Source of the DNA: Sclerodactyla briareus
Lineage: Eukaryota; Echinodermata; Holothuroidea; Dendrochirotida; Sclerodactylidae
DNA: 64,000 nucleotides
Reading direction: 5' to 3'
NCBI GenBank assembly: GCA_026419785.1
Contig: JAODTK010005845.1
Coordinates: 62,001-126,000, forward strand
Below are positions 50,079 to 61,270 of this stretch, in pieces; positions within the stretch are counted from its first letter, which is position 1; each line of letters starts with the position of its first letter. The translations under genes were made by a program, and so were the position numbers. A model generated the notes under the pieces. That model made no database searches and had not been told where the DNA came from. It was given only the letters and a program-made list of their open reading frames with translations.

Positions 50079-50856
50079 TGATAAAGAAGGACCCACAGTC
50101 CATGAGAAAAGTTTTGAGATAAAAAAACAGAAGTTTCGTACTCCACAGAATATTTATGAATTCTAGGGTACAGCACAACTACTGGTAGTTAGTACAAACA
50201 TAAAACACTATTTCACATAGCTGTCATAATTTCCCCCAACCCCAGGGGAGCATTAGATGGGATGGACATGGGCCCTTCTTTGAATCATATGAGCCAGAGA
50301 ATAGTTTTAGTCATCGTTCTCAAAACATCGTGTTCACTTCCTCACAAAATGACAACTTTTTACTGAAAACAGTAGATGGAGAAAGTAAAAAACACTCTTC
50401 AAAACCCTATTGGGTATGAAAAAAACGAATATGTGAATCGTGATGTTAACTGCTACAAGAAAATCTGCATATCTACAACGGGGTTTTCTACAAGTCGCTC
50501 AACCCATGTCATCAATAATGGCATCTTACATTATGGAAATAATAGCAGTAAGCCCTGGGTTGTTCGTTTGTTTGTTTACAGCTAACAGAGTTGCTATGTC
50601 AACACAAACTGCACCCTGTCATTCATGGTGAGGTGGGGGTAGGGGAGGCTGTGCTCCTGCAGAAACCTCACCGGACAAATTCCAGTTGGGCATAAACTTA
50701 ACCCCAGGATGAGGGATGGAGTCAGGCAAAACAGTACCGCCCCCACTTAAGAACAATAGTCCCAGGCAGTCATTTTCCTTAATCCACCTTTGCAAAATGC
50801 TTGTCTGATGTTGACAGATTTGTGGAGAAGTACTGTTCATCTGTTACCACATGTAC
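50079..50856. other. No gene recognised
   Basis: Sequence between two minus-strand transposon remnants; no supportable exon. Confidence 0.35.
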
Positions 50857-52176
50857 CTACTCCCCATAATCCTCATCCTCAGTAGCGGCTTCATTGTCTG
50901 ACACCAGCAAGTCAATCAGTAGTCTAGTCCCTTCACTCAGGTACTTCTTAAGCTTCAGAACGTCGTTCTTCTTGGCTGTCTTGATCGGGATCTGTGATCT
51001 GTAACATTGTTCTGAAGGCATTGAAATTGCGGCATTTGGGTTGGAGAAGAGTGAACCGCTGACGTGCACCCCCATCATCGTCTTTGAAACCTCAACTTCG
51101 AAAGGGTGAGCCTTGCTAAAGCGGAAGAACTTATACTCTGATATCTTGTATACTCATTCCTCACTTCGTTGATTTCTTGAAATATTTCTGGAGTGGCCTG
51201 GGGAAATCTTTGACATCAGCTTGAGCAACTCGAACAACATCAAAGACTTTCGCAACTAACTCGATCCAGCCTGTGCACCACTCCATTCGCTCAACTTGTC
51301 GCTTCTTCCTCTCAATAGTGGCACAATGGCGATCAACAGGGTAGGACCTGTGGCCTCTTATTGGGAGATGGGTGCTCCTTGACATCGAATCGCCCAGTCA
51401 TTCACCAAGAAAAAAGGTCTGAACACTGCTGGTTTTGTTGGTTTGACCTCGACAACCATCTGACTAAAGGTGGAGTTTCCTCACTCCGGGAGATAACTTA
51501 TTCTTGAAGTAATGGTCCAAGCATGAAATCACCTCATTAGCCCCTCGACGAGCAGTTGTTCTCAGGCCAATTACATTGTCGATTTCTTGACCTTCGCACT
51601 GTAGATTCAGAAATTATGAACGCACAGCTGCTCCTGTAAAGATTTTCCCCCACTGGTAAGTTGTGGTAGGGGATATTCTGTTGGAAGTCGATAGCGATGA
51701 CATCCATTGATCGTTCTCTGTACGCGGAGAACATCCTTAGGTTTTTGTAGAAGCATCTGCCTTCATCTTATTGAGCTTAAGCTCTGCCCGTACTTTCTCC
51801 TGGATGTTTCATTTTTTTCTACATAAGCTTTCCCCAATTTCAGCACATGTGCCACATACCTCAGCCCGTGGCCCTACCAACCGTAATTGAAGTTGGTTTT
51901 GAAATAGTTGAAGTAGTACGATGTCCTAACTTGGCATTCACCGACTCTGATCAACCCCGCCTTTAACCTGGAAGTAGGTGGGAGCCTCGGGACATTTTGG
52001 TTGTTGTTTTTTTTTTCTGAGGAGCATTTGGTACGAGTGTTGTGTTCCCGCGGTTGTCTTCGGTGCTTCCCCAGACCTTGACTGCAATACTGATGCGACG
52101 GATACGCTGACCTACACACCGAGAGACTTGCAAATCCTTCACGGCCGACAACTTCTTTCCTCCTCTCAATTTTCAC
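50857..52176 (-). pseudogene. DUF7869-type transposon gene, frameshifted
   Basis: Minus-strand segments in protein order: VGQRIRRIS and STEDNRGNTTLV (N-terminal, about 52080-52000), YYFNYFKTNFN then LVGPRAEVCGTCAEIGE (about 51920-51840), RAELKLNKMKADA, VIAIDFQQNIPYHNLPVGE (51640-51700), ANEVISCLDHYFKNKL, SDGCRGQTN with an in-frame TAG just before it (about 51475), LPIRGHRSYPVDRHCATIE (51300-51370), and IPIKTAKKNDVLKLKKYL (about 50930-50985) with an acidic end EDEDYGE. The order and motifs fit the DUF7869 family, a transposase-like fold common in arthropod and marine-invertebrate genomes (recalled). Acidic residues in IDFQQN and SDGCRGQ are the likely catalytic candidates. Several frameshifts make it a relic as assembled. 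Confidence 0.65.
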
Positions 52177-52190
52177 ACCTGTTGCAGGAG

Positions 52191-52432
52191 GAATACGAAG
52201 TGAAAACCCATTGTAAACTGTAGTAGCTCTACAAATGGGTCGGTAACATGAATTACAAATATATCAAATCCCCAATGTGCATTTTCCTCCTTGATTAGCA
52301 CTCCACACAAGGGATTGGAGCAGGTAAGACGAGGGTACTTTGGGTGCTCCCCCACACAGTCCAGGTCAGCATAGGGATCCGAGACACAATAATATTTGAA
52401 AACATGTGAGCGGACGACTCTTTAGCATAACA
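52191..52432 (-). CDS. Probable exon with cysteine-rich motif
   Basis: A minus-strand frame stays open for about 80 codons: FKYYCVSDPYADLDCVGEHP, then PRLTCSNPLCGVLIKEENAHW. C-x(9)-C...C-x(4)-C spacing suggests a small zinc-binding module. It lies just upstream of the DUF7869-type gene on the same strand and could be its 5' exon or belong to the gene of the exon at 52847. Junction phases are not settled. Confidence 0.35.
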
Positions 52433-52454
52433 TATAATAAGAAGAATAGATAAA

Positions 52455-52725
52455 TATCTTATTATTATTAGTTTGTCACGTTCTTATATAGCGCATTTCC
52501 CCCATATCCTCGATGCCCCATTGCGGACATTACCCTGATCACGGTAACCCTATAAAGACCATGCCTCACCCATCCCAGGTGCATGTTCGCTTCACGGCTA
52601 CCAGTCGAAGCCCGCTATGACCCTCAATCCGTACCTCAAAGGTCCCCAATTAGCTCTTGGGTGAAGAGGACAGCATAGATAAATCTCTTGCCAAGGGTAT
52701 TACCACGATTCCAAATATCTCGTAA
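52455..52725 (-). mobile_element. SINE or LINE 3' end with L2-type tail
   Basis: On the minus strand the element runs TTACCGTGATCAGGGTAATG, GGGGCATCGAGG, GGAAATGCGCTATATAAG and then an AT-rich AATAATAATAA tail. GCGCTATATAAG is the typical tail of L2-clade LINEs and the SINEs they mobilise. No tRNA head was found. Confidence 0.55.
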
Positions 52726-52846
52726 TAATTAATTTATCACCTTATAGGGAATGTTAGGTAAATAATGCCACAAAAATAATGGGAGAAAATCACACAAACC
52801 ATCCGCCCCACCCCCTCCTCGAGCGTAGCAGAATAACCTCACTTAC

Positions 52847-53115
52847 AGTATTCTCAGCTGGGAACGGAGCCAGTGCTTTTCGCAAGGTATCACAACACCT
52901 TGATATGCCCATCATTTCATTGGTGAAATAACCCGAGCTGTGTTTAAGTGTGTTGACATTGTGAGTCATTGTTGGGTCATTGTCCAGCAACGAAGTGACA
53001 CACATGTCGTCCATTGTCCCACCTTTGACGGTCGCAAGAGTGACTGAGGTCAGTTCTTTGCTCCAATCTGTACACTGAATTATGGTTGCCCGTGCAGTGG
53101 GTGGGTCCGGTTGCT
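52847..53115 (-). CDS. Probable exon, unknown product
   Basis: The minus-strand frame is open for about 88 codons and ends at a consensus donor (ACT then GTAAGTGAG) at 52846. The peptide runs PPTARATIIQCTDWSKELTS, then GGTMDDMCVTSLLDNDPT and ends KALAPFPAENT. An overlapping frame upstream (GHLHDWTQLATGPTH) suggests a one-base indel near 53095. It may belong with the exon at 52191-52432. Confidence 0.4.
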
Positions 53116-55284
53116 AGCTGTGTCCAGTCATGAAGGTGACCGAGGGGTGTGTCATTGTACCCCATTGTTGAACCCACCTCCTGTCCGGTTGTAGGGTTGC
53201 GTCATACAATTGACACGTGCATAACTTGCTGAGTACCTAGGTCAAACAAACTTCTGTATTCATTCCATAGAGGCTAGGCTAGGCCTAGTAACGGGGGCTC
53301 ATTGTTAATGTTAGGCTCCAGTCTCACTCCCGGCAAATGTTCCTGTCTTTCGGCCAGGGAACCTCTTCCCATTTACTTGTGTACCTCTTTTTCCTTCAAG
53401 CTCTCAGCCGCTTGTTCCTATTCTGCTTCCATTCGCCTTCATTTCGACGTTTTTTGCCACGATTTCACTGTCAGGGTCGAGGGCCGGAAATTGTTTCTTT
53501 TGCTCTCGCATTTTCAGTGCTACATGGATAATGGCGCTGTTGCATTTCATGAATTGAAGAGGTGGCCCAAGCCCTGGATTTCGGACTTTCTTGTCTACAC
53601 AAGCCAATGTGGGTGACTGTTTAAACCAGTTGCAGTCACAAGGTAGCTGTGTTGAATTACTTCCAGTGCAATACTCAACTCAGTAAGTCCAGACCTCAGT
53701 TGCTTGGGCCCTTCTCATTTTCAGGTACTCGTTTATAATGTGGCACAGATGTCCCTGTTGATCATACATATCCATGTAGTCCAACACATGTGCCGCGAAT
53801 GCCCGATTCGAGAGCAGGGTCTTCTCAGTTCATTTCGTAAAAGTTAAAGGTCAACTGCGGCTTGGATACCCAGCGGGATATTGTGGAAATGGACAACGTA
53901 GCTTAGGTCCAAACAAACCCATTTTCAATAACGATGTTCCTAGGGTTGAAGTTATTGGCCTTCAAAGTTTGTGCCATTAAGCGGAGAAATTAGGGAAATC
54001 CCAATTGCTCATAAGCATGAACGTCCACCATGGACAACACACAAGGAAATTATGTATGTATTTGATTGTTGCATTTTTGGTTGATAAGTCAACATGTAGA
54101 CGAATTTCTGTTGTCTTTCTCTCATCACAGTAACCCATCACACCTACCAACCCCTAAAGCAATCCTCCTCCCGTAGACTAAATGCATTTATAAGGAATTA
54201 GAAAACAAAGAACGTTTTGCATGGTTGTGCAAGTATGACATCATGTATAATTGCATGATGAGATGCATTTCGATCTTGCCCAATTCACATGCTTCACACT
54301 ACACAAATTTCATATGACTATAACTCAGTAACGGGAAGTCCTATGAACTCCCAGTATGGACTGACGCATTCAGTTTTCTATTCAGCCTATATTAGCATCC
54401 ATCTGTATAAATCATCCTGCAGCCCTTTAATAGAAACCTCCGCTGAGACCCGCTACCTTAGCATACAAACTCTTTGGCAGTTGTATTTTTCGTTCCATAC
54501 AGACGTCCCCCCAAGCTCTCACAATACGCTCTGATCATCCACATAAAACCTTGATTCTCCTCTCGGAACCACTTTGTCTAACCCTACAGAAATAAACTTG
54601 AACGCATAACATGGTCTTGAGAGAGGTACGGGCTGCTGTGAGCTTCGCCAGCTCCTGTCGCCCCATGGAGCCGCACGCTCACTCGAACGGGTGGCCTAGT
54701 GCCTTTGCAAGCATGGCTTCTTTAAATTTGTAGTCTGAGTCCACAATACATTTTTTTTATGTTGTACCGAGGTCTCAGCTTGTTTCCAAACAACCATTAG
54801 AGCAGGGCCAAACCAAGCTGGGGACAGTATGTCACATTGGGGTGATATGCATTAAGTTTCCCAGGGCAGGGCCATGCCAGGAGCAGGGAGTCCCCTACTC
54901 CTCCCCCCCCCCCTTGTTACGGGTCTGTATGTATACCATAATGAACAATTGAATCAGCTATATTCTTGGGGGTATTTGAATAAATACCATATAAAATAAA
55001 TCGGATGTCATTCAATCTAAATCATAGAAATGCCCTTGTTTAATGTGACCTTATCCAATAGGAAACGGGAAAAGCAGATTTGCACTGCAGTTTCCAGTCA
55101 AGGTGACAGAGAACTATTAGAAACATCATTCCGACCACATCTCACTATAAAAGCCCCATCAATTTCAGAGTCTGTACAGTCCTGATTGCCCCACCCTCAC
55201 AAATATATGCAATGGGATTCTCTCTCCTGTTGGACTGATTTCTCCTTTCTCGCTCTTCCCTCTTTGTAGGCCTACTCGTGGGTT
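53116..55284. other. No gene recognised
   Basis: Overlapping open frames at 53302-53616 on both strands have no family resemblance. CTAGGCTAGGCCTAG at 53274 is a clade-type palindrome. C11 run near 54901. Confidence 0.35.
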
Positions 55285-55545
55285 TTACTTGTGCAACTTT
55301 TTCTTCTTTGGCTGGCTAGAGGCTGCATTTTCTTTGTCCTCGAGCTGCGTTTTGTAAGTGCTTCCAGTAATAACCGCTGTCTGCCGCACCTTGAGATTCC
55401 GCCGAGGTACAGAGGCATTGACTTTTTGGATGGGAGACACGGTTGTTATGCTTTGTGAGGCCTTGAATTCCCGAGCTGAGGATGGGCCCTGCTTCATCTG
55501 AGCTTGTATTGTAGGCCTACTGACGGTGTGGACCTGGTCCTTCAT
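55285..55545 (-). CDS. Possible terminal exon with basic tail
   Basis: The minus-strand frame is open for 86 codons, rich in S, Q and K, with PSSAREFKASQSITT, then VPRRNLKVRQTAVITG and a nuclear-localisation-like end KKKKLHK. It looks like the disordered tail of a nuclear protein, possibly transposon-derived. An upstream open stretch after TTTGCTTGCAG (about 55800-55690) reads APKKFLWLLMVQYEIRRLS and may be the preceding exon. Not recognised. Confidence 0.3.
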   Translation of the reverse strand: MKDQVHTVSRPTIQAQMKQGPSSAREFKASQSITTVSPIQKVNASVPRRNLKVRQTAVITGSTYKTQLEDKENAASSQPKKKKLHK

Positions 55546-55989
55546 TCAGGTGCTGGTTGTGTCATTTTCCATCCTCATCGTTTTCATGTCCATCTGCTGG
55601 GTCCTCTGCCTGTAGGTTTGGTTTCTCAGCTGATGCATGTCCTGCGTCACTTTTCTTCAGCATCATTGTCCCGACCATACCGATAGTGCTCCCGGCCGTG
55701 GGTTAGGGTCGTCAGCTGGTTGGTCATCCACAGAAAGTCTTCGGATTTCATATTGCACCATCAGTAACCAGAGGAATTTCTTAGGTGCAGCTGCAAGCAA
55801 AGTCACAGTCCTGGAATATGTGTCGATTCATCGGCCATATTCCTGCCTTTTTTAAACCATTCATACAGTGATCTGGGTTGCAGCACGTGCATAGGCATCG
55901 CAAAAAAGTTCTGCAATTGGAAGGTTGTGATGACACTTTCAGGGTGACAACGTGCTCCTACTGCCTGTGTGTATTAGGTCATCAGCGGT

Positions 55990-56575
55990 TTCATTGCTTT
56001 TTTCGCTGTAATATCTGTTGATTATTGCTAGTTCCTTCTCCGTGCGACATCATCGTTTTCCACATCTGATGATGAGAGAAAAATACTTGTCTTTAACATC
56101 AGATAGCAACTCCTCTTGAATGCTGGCGCAATTCACTTGTGTGATGAGTTTTGTGCATTTGGTCCTATGTATAAGCTTAATTCCCTCCCAAATCACTATT
56201 CCCTCCATATTTCCCAAATATTTCTCCGAGATGGTCGATTGTTTTTATAGAACCGTGGCAAGCAATATGCGCGGCTAGAACTAATTCTGGCTTCTTGACT
56301 GCAGCATTTCCCCTTTTTTTGTACCGTGAAAAAGGATTGAAACGGTTTTGATGATGATGTGGACCCAACTCGGCCTTTGTGTCAGAAGTCGAATTTTTTC
56401 GTGTTGGGTATCTCTCTTTGCTAGAAGGGAACGCTTACATAATTTACAAAATGCCTTATCTGGTCCGTCGTTTGAGGGCCCTAGCCATGAAAAGCTCTTT
56501 TCCCCTGCTGCCTTGTATTTCTTCCCTTTCGTATTTGCTTTCCCACTTCGGCATGACTGCACTGTTAAGGGGGGA
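55990..56575 (-). pseudogene. hAT-like transposase N-terminal half (BED-like finger), frameshifted
   Basis: The minus strand begins MPKWESKY (about 56545), needs a one-base shift, then reads EKSFSWLGPSNDGPDKAFCK and LCKRSLLAKRD, a BED-like CxxC knuckle. After another shift come KKPELVLAAHIACHGSI and IDHLGEIF (56200-56290), RTKCTKLITQVNCASIQEEL and YFSLII (56080-56170), and LAIINRYYSEKSNE (about 56000). This order matches the N-terminal half of a hAT-like family common in invertebrates (recalled); the residue after FSLII is where the first catalytic Asp is expected. The second half is missing. Confidence 0.6.
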
Positions 56576-56690
56576 GTTGGGGTTAAATTTGGTGTTTCTG
56601 TGATGCTGATTTTGGTTTACTTATTATGGCCCAGACATACAATTCATACATATAATGTGTTTTTTATTCTTTTTTCGTTAATTCATGCAT

Positions 56691-56870
56691 GGTTGCTATG
56701 GTAACCAAGCAGCACTCCTGATTGGCTAGAAAGCTAAACAACTATACTAACCAACACTGAATATCTGATTACTTCATTTGACTTCATTTGACATTACGCC
56801 CCGAACTTAGCGGGCAAATGCCCGAAGAATGTTTTTCGTTGCTATGGCAACGTAAATTGAACCAATCAGG
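56691..56870. promoter_or_regulatory. Paired RFX X-box and CCAAT-box modules
   Basis: GGTTGCTATGGTAACC (56691-56706) and CGTTGCTATGGCAACG (56837-56852) are near-perfect RFX X-box palindromes. Each is followed about 10-11 bp later by a CCAAT box: CTGATTGGCT (56718-56727) and ACCAATCAGG (56861-56870). The block lies 130-300 bp upstream of the start of the minus-strand hAT-like gene, so it could be its promoter or that of a divergent unit. Confidence 0.5.
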
Positions 56871-57380
56871 ATTTTTCCAGGATATTTAAAAACTAAACAG
56901 CTATCAAAAAATCTCTTCATGGTACCACAGCTATACATCTTGTGATTGCCTGTGCAAAATGTTAGCTCTATTGGACCTTCTGTTATTAAGATCAAGAGTC
57001 CGTTCTTGTGAAAATAGCTTGCAATTTCACGATTTTGAGAAAATCGCATTTAAAGTTAGCACTAATTTTACTGTGCTCTGAGTAAAGCTGTTGGTCCAGT
57101 TTAAGCCAATGAATGGTGCAGATGTGAATACTTAGGCTCCTATTACTTGCAGTATAATGAATATCCATAAAATAACTATTTTATATGCTCGCTTGTAGTT
57201 ACTTAGCATTCAAAAACATACATGGGCGTATCTTACACTAGGAGGAGGTCGGGTCTCAAATTATCCAACATACCCATGAGCATGAGGTAATGGAATTTAG
57301 GGCTAGTCTGTTCACTGTGAATAAGAAGCTGCAGATGGTATTATGGTTCATCATCTTCATGATTCCCAGTCACCTTTTGT

Positions 57381-60312
57381 CTAATTAGCCAATGGAACAT
57401 TGTCACTAGAATCCCATTGGTCAGTGGTGGCTCGAGCCAGTGGCACGTTGTCAGCCAGTGGTTCGTCGTCATCCGAGTCCCACAGATCAGAGTCTGCTGT
57501 CCAGCGAAAAGAGCCCGTCCATACGTCTTCCATACGTCTTCCCTTCGTCCTTCTTCTTCCGTTCTTCCTCGATGGTTTTTTTCTTTGTGAGTGCTTGTCT
57601 CATTGCTTTCTGCTGCTCAGAAGCTCTGTACAATGATGCATTGACCCGCTTCTCGTCCTTCTTGACTGAAGCAACCTCCGTATGTTTTCCATATGGCATG
57701 TTCATCTGATGCAGTATGGCTTGTCTGCCTATATGTGACCCACTGTTCCACTGCAGAACTGCCAGGTTTGTGCCTACTTGCACATGTGCGGGACCACGCC
57801 ACAGATATTTCGGACACCTCTTCCAAATAAGAGCATTGAAGGACTCGTTCTGATTCTGCGTGTATCCCATTCAAGCACGTTCCAGTGGAACTGGATCGGA
57901 AAGTCGGTCAAATGTTGGCTTGAGTAAGTCTAAGAAGACTGTGCCCAGATGATGTGACTTGTTCTCCATGGATTTAGTGCGCTTGAACTCACACCAACTT
58001 TCTTCCGAATCTGGGCAATACCTATGCCGTTCCGCATTGTCAGCCAGCTTCACTTCATGATACAACACTGCCAGTACAGCACGTCTCATAGTCTCAACCC
58101 CGGTTCTCACTTCTTGTTTGTTGGCCAGGGACACTTTTGTCACATTTTGGCGAATAGAATTGCGGTACAATTCACTAAGGCGAGAGATGACACCTTTAGG
58201 TCCAGATGTCATCCGACCGGATCCTCCTCGGCCTCCTCCAATTCCCATCACTGAGCTTGCCTTTGTTCTGTTTCTTTACGTTTCCAAGGTTCCGATACAT
58301 CCGTTTCCCCCACCATGACCGATGCAGTCCAGCTTTATCACCTCGTTATCACCATAACTGGCTTTCACATCAGCATGTGCCTTACTATCCCCGTCACACA
58401 CCATCCCTTATAATAAGTTTATGTTTGTCAATTGACTGTTCCACAAAACACGGGCAGCATACGCTCCATCACTGGGCTAGACCCTGTATAGTTCTTCTGG
58501 CATACAGGCTTATGATTATTATACCATTTTCAAATTTCTTCCCTAGATGGTCACGCTTCGAGCATGGTCCACACACTTTGGAAAGGGTTGTCCTGTCCAG
58601 GACTTTCCCAGTCGCCATTGAGATAAACCCCATACCATGGTTTGCCGTAAACCCGCGTTTTGACCATGTGCCATCAAAACTCACACACACTCGATATTGT
58701 CATCCTCTTTCAAGGAAGTGTTTCCGTTCATCATAAGTGATCTAAGTTCTTTTGCAGCTGGTTTCATATCACTCTCAGTGGCACTCTCTGATGCGTCAAG
58801 AATTTCTGCCGTGTGTTGGCTGAATTGGCTTCTGCATATCGGTGACGGTATGTTCAATATTGCACACAAATCAGACAGTTCTTGTCGTCCCGCACCGATT
58901 TCAATTGAGGCATATATGCAGAACGACGGTTGATATCGAAAAGGCGCCTGTTAGAGGGTGACGTTTTCAATGGTGTTCCGGTATTGCACACTGAACAGCA
59001 CATATACAACGTAGAGGCCAGTCCTTCCCGGCTACATGGATCTTCCCGGAGAAGAATTTCCCCTGCAGAAGAACAAGGAAAAAGTCTGATCAGCTAACTG
59101 ACGAATAACGTTACAGTGACCAGCGTTTGTCATAGAACACATGTTTTTCCATCATATGCCAACTTCACTCAATACACCAAGCGTTGCATCCATTATACCT
59201 GTCAATTTGACAGCCTCTATGATTCAGTAACAAAGATGTGGCGTCTGGTGTGGATGCCCCATAGCAGTGCACGCTCAGCAGCTGTCTGTGACATTTTCCA
59301 GACTGGTATCATAGGGAAAAAAAACAGGGCCTTCGGCCACCTGATACCATGTGATCTCAAAGCTGAGCACATTTGCTAGCCCAACGGAGACTAATTGTTC
59401 GTAAGCAACAATCAAATCGAAATATCATGACATTACATGTGATAGGCCTACTGACAAACTGTTGCCTGTGAGTGTGACTAAAATTCAATCACCGTTTGTA
59501 TCATAGGGTAATTTTTCAAAGAAAAATATGCGACAATTATGCTGCTTCCAATTCCCAAGCCTATCAAACATTCAAAAATGCCCATAGCCTAGGGGCCCGT
59601 AGGTTTTTGCCACTGTAGGCCTAAGTGTAAACAAACATTTCACTTCCTTGTTTTTACTACTAGCTTTCATTAGTACCAGTTCTGCGAAAAATTCTATGTG
59701 AACCCACTGGTGGCCCCTGGCCACTACCGAACCCATTTGGCATTTATAGCAGTATAGCCAGTAGTACATTGATTATATATATATATATATTATATATATA
59801 TATATTATATATATATATATCTATATATATATATTATATATATATATATAATATATATATAATATATATATATATAATATATATATATACTTGCTGAGTT
59901 TAGCATTTACATGAAACTTATTACCACTTATCAGTTGCAAGGAATAAGTTCTCACCTTCAGGGCAGACCATGAACTTTCAGTAAGCCTTCAGACAGTTGC
60001 TGCATATCTATGAATCGATAGCCTTCTGGGACTTCGTCTACCCTGGAGAGATTTTCTTGTTTTTGAAGCTGTTCTTTGTTTCCTAGATCCTGTTCTCAGC
60101 TTTTTAGAGCTAGCAGTTGACAAACTGAGCTCAACTTTCTCTGGTAAACTGTTGGCCGATGTCTTGCTGGTAGTGGCAATGTCTGCGCTGGTCAGCCCAA
60201 TTGTTCAGAAGTTTCCAGTGATATTTCTTCTTCAATTTTTCTTCTTTTTGGTGTACCTTTGAATTTATTATTAACACCAAAACGTTTTCTAGATCTTGTG
60301 GATTTTTCCAGG
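57381..60312 (-). pseudogene. Mutator-like (PF20700-type) transposase gene, two exons, several frameshifts
   Basis: Exon 1 (60312-59956) has a basic region (RSRKRFGVNNKFKGTPKRRK) and YRFIDMQQLSEGLLKVHGLP before a GTGAGA donor. The 893-bp intron ends TTTTTCCTTGTTCTTCTGCAG at 59063. Exon 2 (59062-57381) runs ILLREDPCSREGLA, CSVCNTGTPLKTSPSNRR, FDINRR, VSFDGTWSKRGF (58660-58690), GMGFISMATGKVLD, NYTGSSP, CDGDSKAHADV (about 58390), IKLDCIGH, CPDSEESWCEF, TQNQNESFNALIWKRCPK (57815-57860) and an acidic C-terminus WDSDDDEPLAD. The domain order is that of invertebrate Mutator-like transposases; D of FDGTW, D of DGDSK and E of NQNESFN are likely catalytic residues (inference). At least five one-base frame changes plus a TGA at 57871 break it. 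Confidence 0.8.
59774..59892. repeat. (AT)n microsatellite in the transposase intron
   Basis: About 119 bp of imperfect ATATAT/TATATA tract with phase breaks, inside the 893-bp intron. Confidence 0.9.
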
Positions 60313-60773
60313 GATTAAAGGGCCTATTCAGGGCCAAAAAACACCACTTCCGGTTTGAAAATTCCACTGCCGGTTTGCAAAAACAAATGAAAAATTATTT
60401 AAACCTGTAATTAAAGGGTCCTAATTATTATAATGTTATTTTTACCCCTCCAGAAGTTTTCTAAACATCTCAAAGTGTATAAAAAACCGAATTATGAAAT
60501 TTGCTAGAAAAAAAATCATATTTTTGTCCCCAACTCCCCCCTTAGGAAGTTTAACTAGTTCACTCGAAACCGAAACAGAACACTAGCCTCAACTCTGCAA
60601 GACAAGTTACCCATATCAATATCAACTCTCATTGTGTACTACTCTAGAACTCTGTTACACGCCGGCCTCAGCTGCCTCGCGTCTGATTGGCCCCCGAGTT
60701 CCATGCAAACAGGTGTGAAAGTCATGGTGCTTGTTGACAATGCGATAGTTCCGTCCCTTCCCCAGGAAAACAT

Positions 60774-61270
60774 CTATGTTATTATTTGATATGCAAAAAG
60801 AATTTGGACCACAGGGTGTTCCAGTTCTTTGAGGGTGTTGAACGTGTCGTACTGTACTGGAATTTTTATGGTAATTTGGTCCAATTCTTTGAGGGTGTTG
60901 AACGTGTCGTACTGTACTGGAATTTTTATGGTAATTTTATTGTCACTTTTGCGGTGGCAATCAAGTTCTCCTTTATTCTTATCCTCAGCTTTTTCTTCAA
61001 ATCGCTCCTCTGCATAGAATTGAATAGACCTAATCCCTCATCGAAATGTTTCCATGTTCCCTCCACTCATCGTATGATGTAGGCCACCCACAGTATGGAC
61101 GTTGACATACCTTCGACTACCAACAGTTTTAGATTCTAGGACTCCACATCCCAGAACTTGCTGGCAGGCCAAGTCTTCTCCCTACAGCTTTCTTTCCGGA
61201 GCACTCCAATGGTAGACCCCTCATGCAGCTTCTTGTAGTCTACTTTGGCTCTCTTCCGTGTCACCGGCAT
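60774..61270 (-). pseudogene. Chromo-like small gene upstream of the Mutator-like transposase
   Basis: The minus strand opens at ATG 61270 with MPVTRKRAKVDYKKLHEG, then TWPASKFWDVES before a TAG at 61136. Other frames continue SKTVGSRRYVNVHTVG and YDEWREHGNI, a pattern like chromo or tudor-knot domains (W-VE...Y-V...YDEW---NI). From 61009 the frame reads EERFEEKAEDKNKGELD and then ITIKIPVQYDTFNTLKELDQ twice, ending at TAG 60774. Either a 101-bp intron (GTATGT at 61110, TATGCAG at 61010) or frameshifts separate the parts. It may be the first gene of the transposon. Confidence 0.45.
60821..60936 (+). repeat. 60-bp direct tandem duplication, two copies
   Basis: CCAGTTCTTTGAGGGTGTTG at 60821 recurs as CCAATTCTTTGAGGGTGTTG at 60881. 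The units are nearly identical and the period is exactly 60, so the 20-residue block repeats in frame in the minus-strand exon. Confidence 0.95.
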
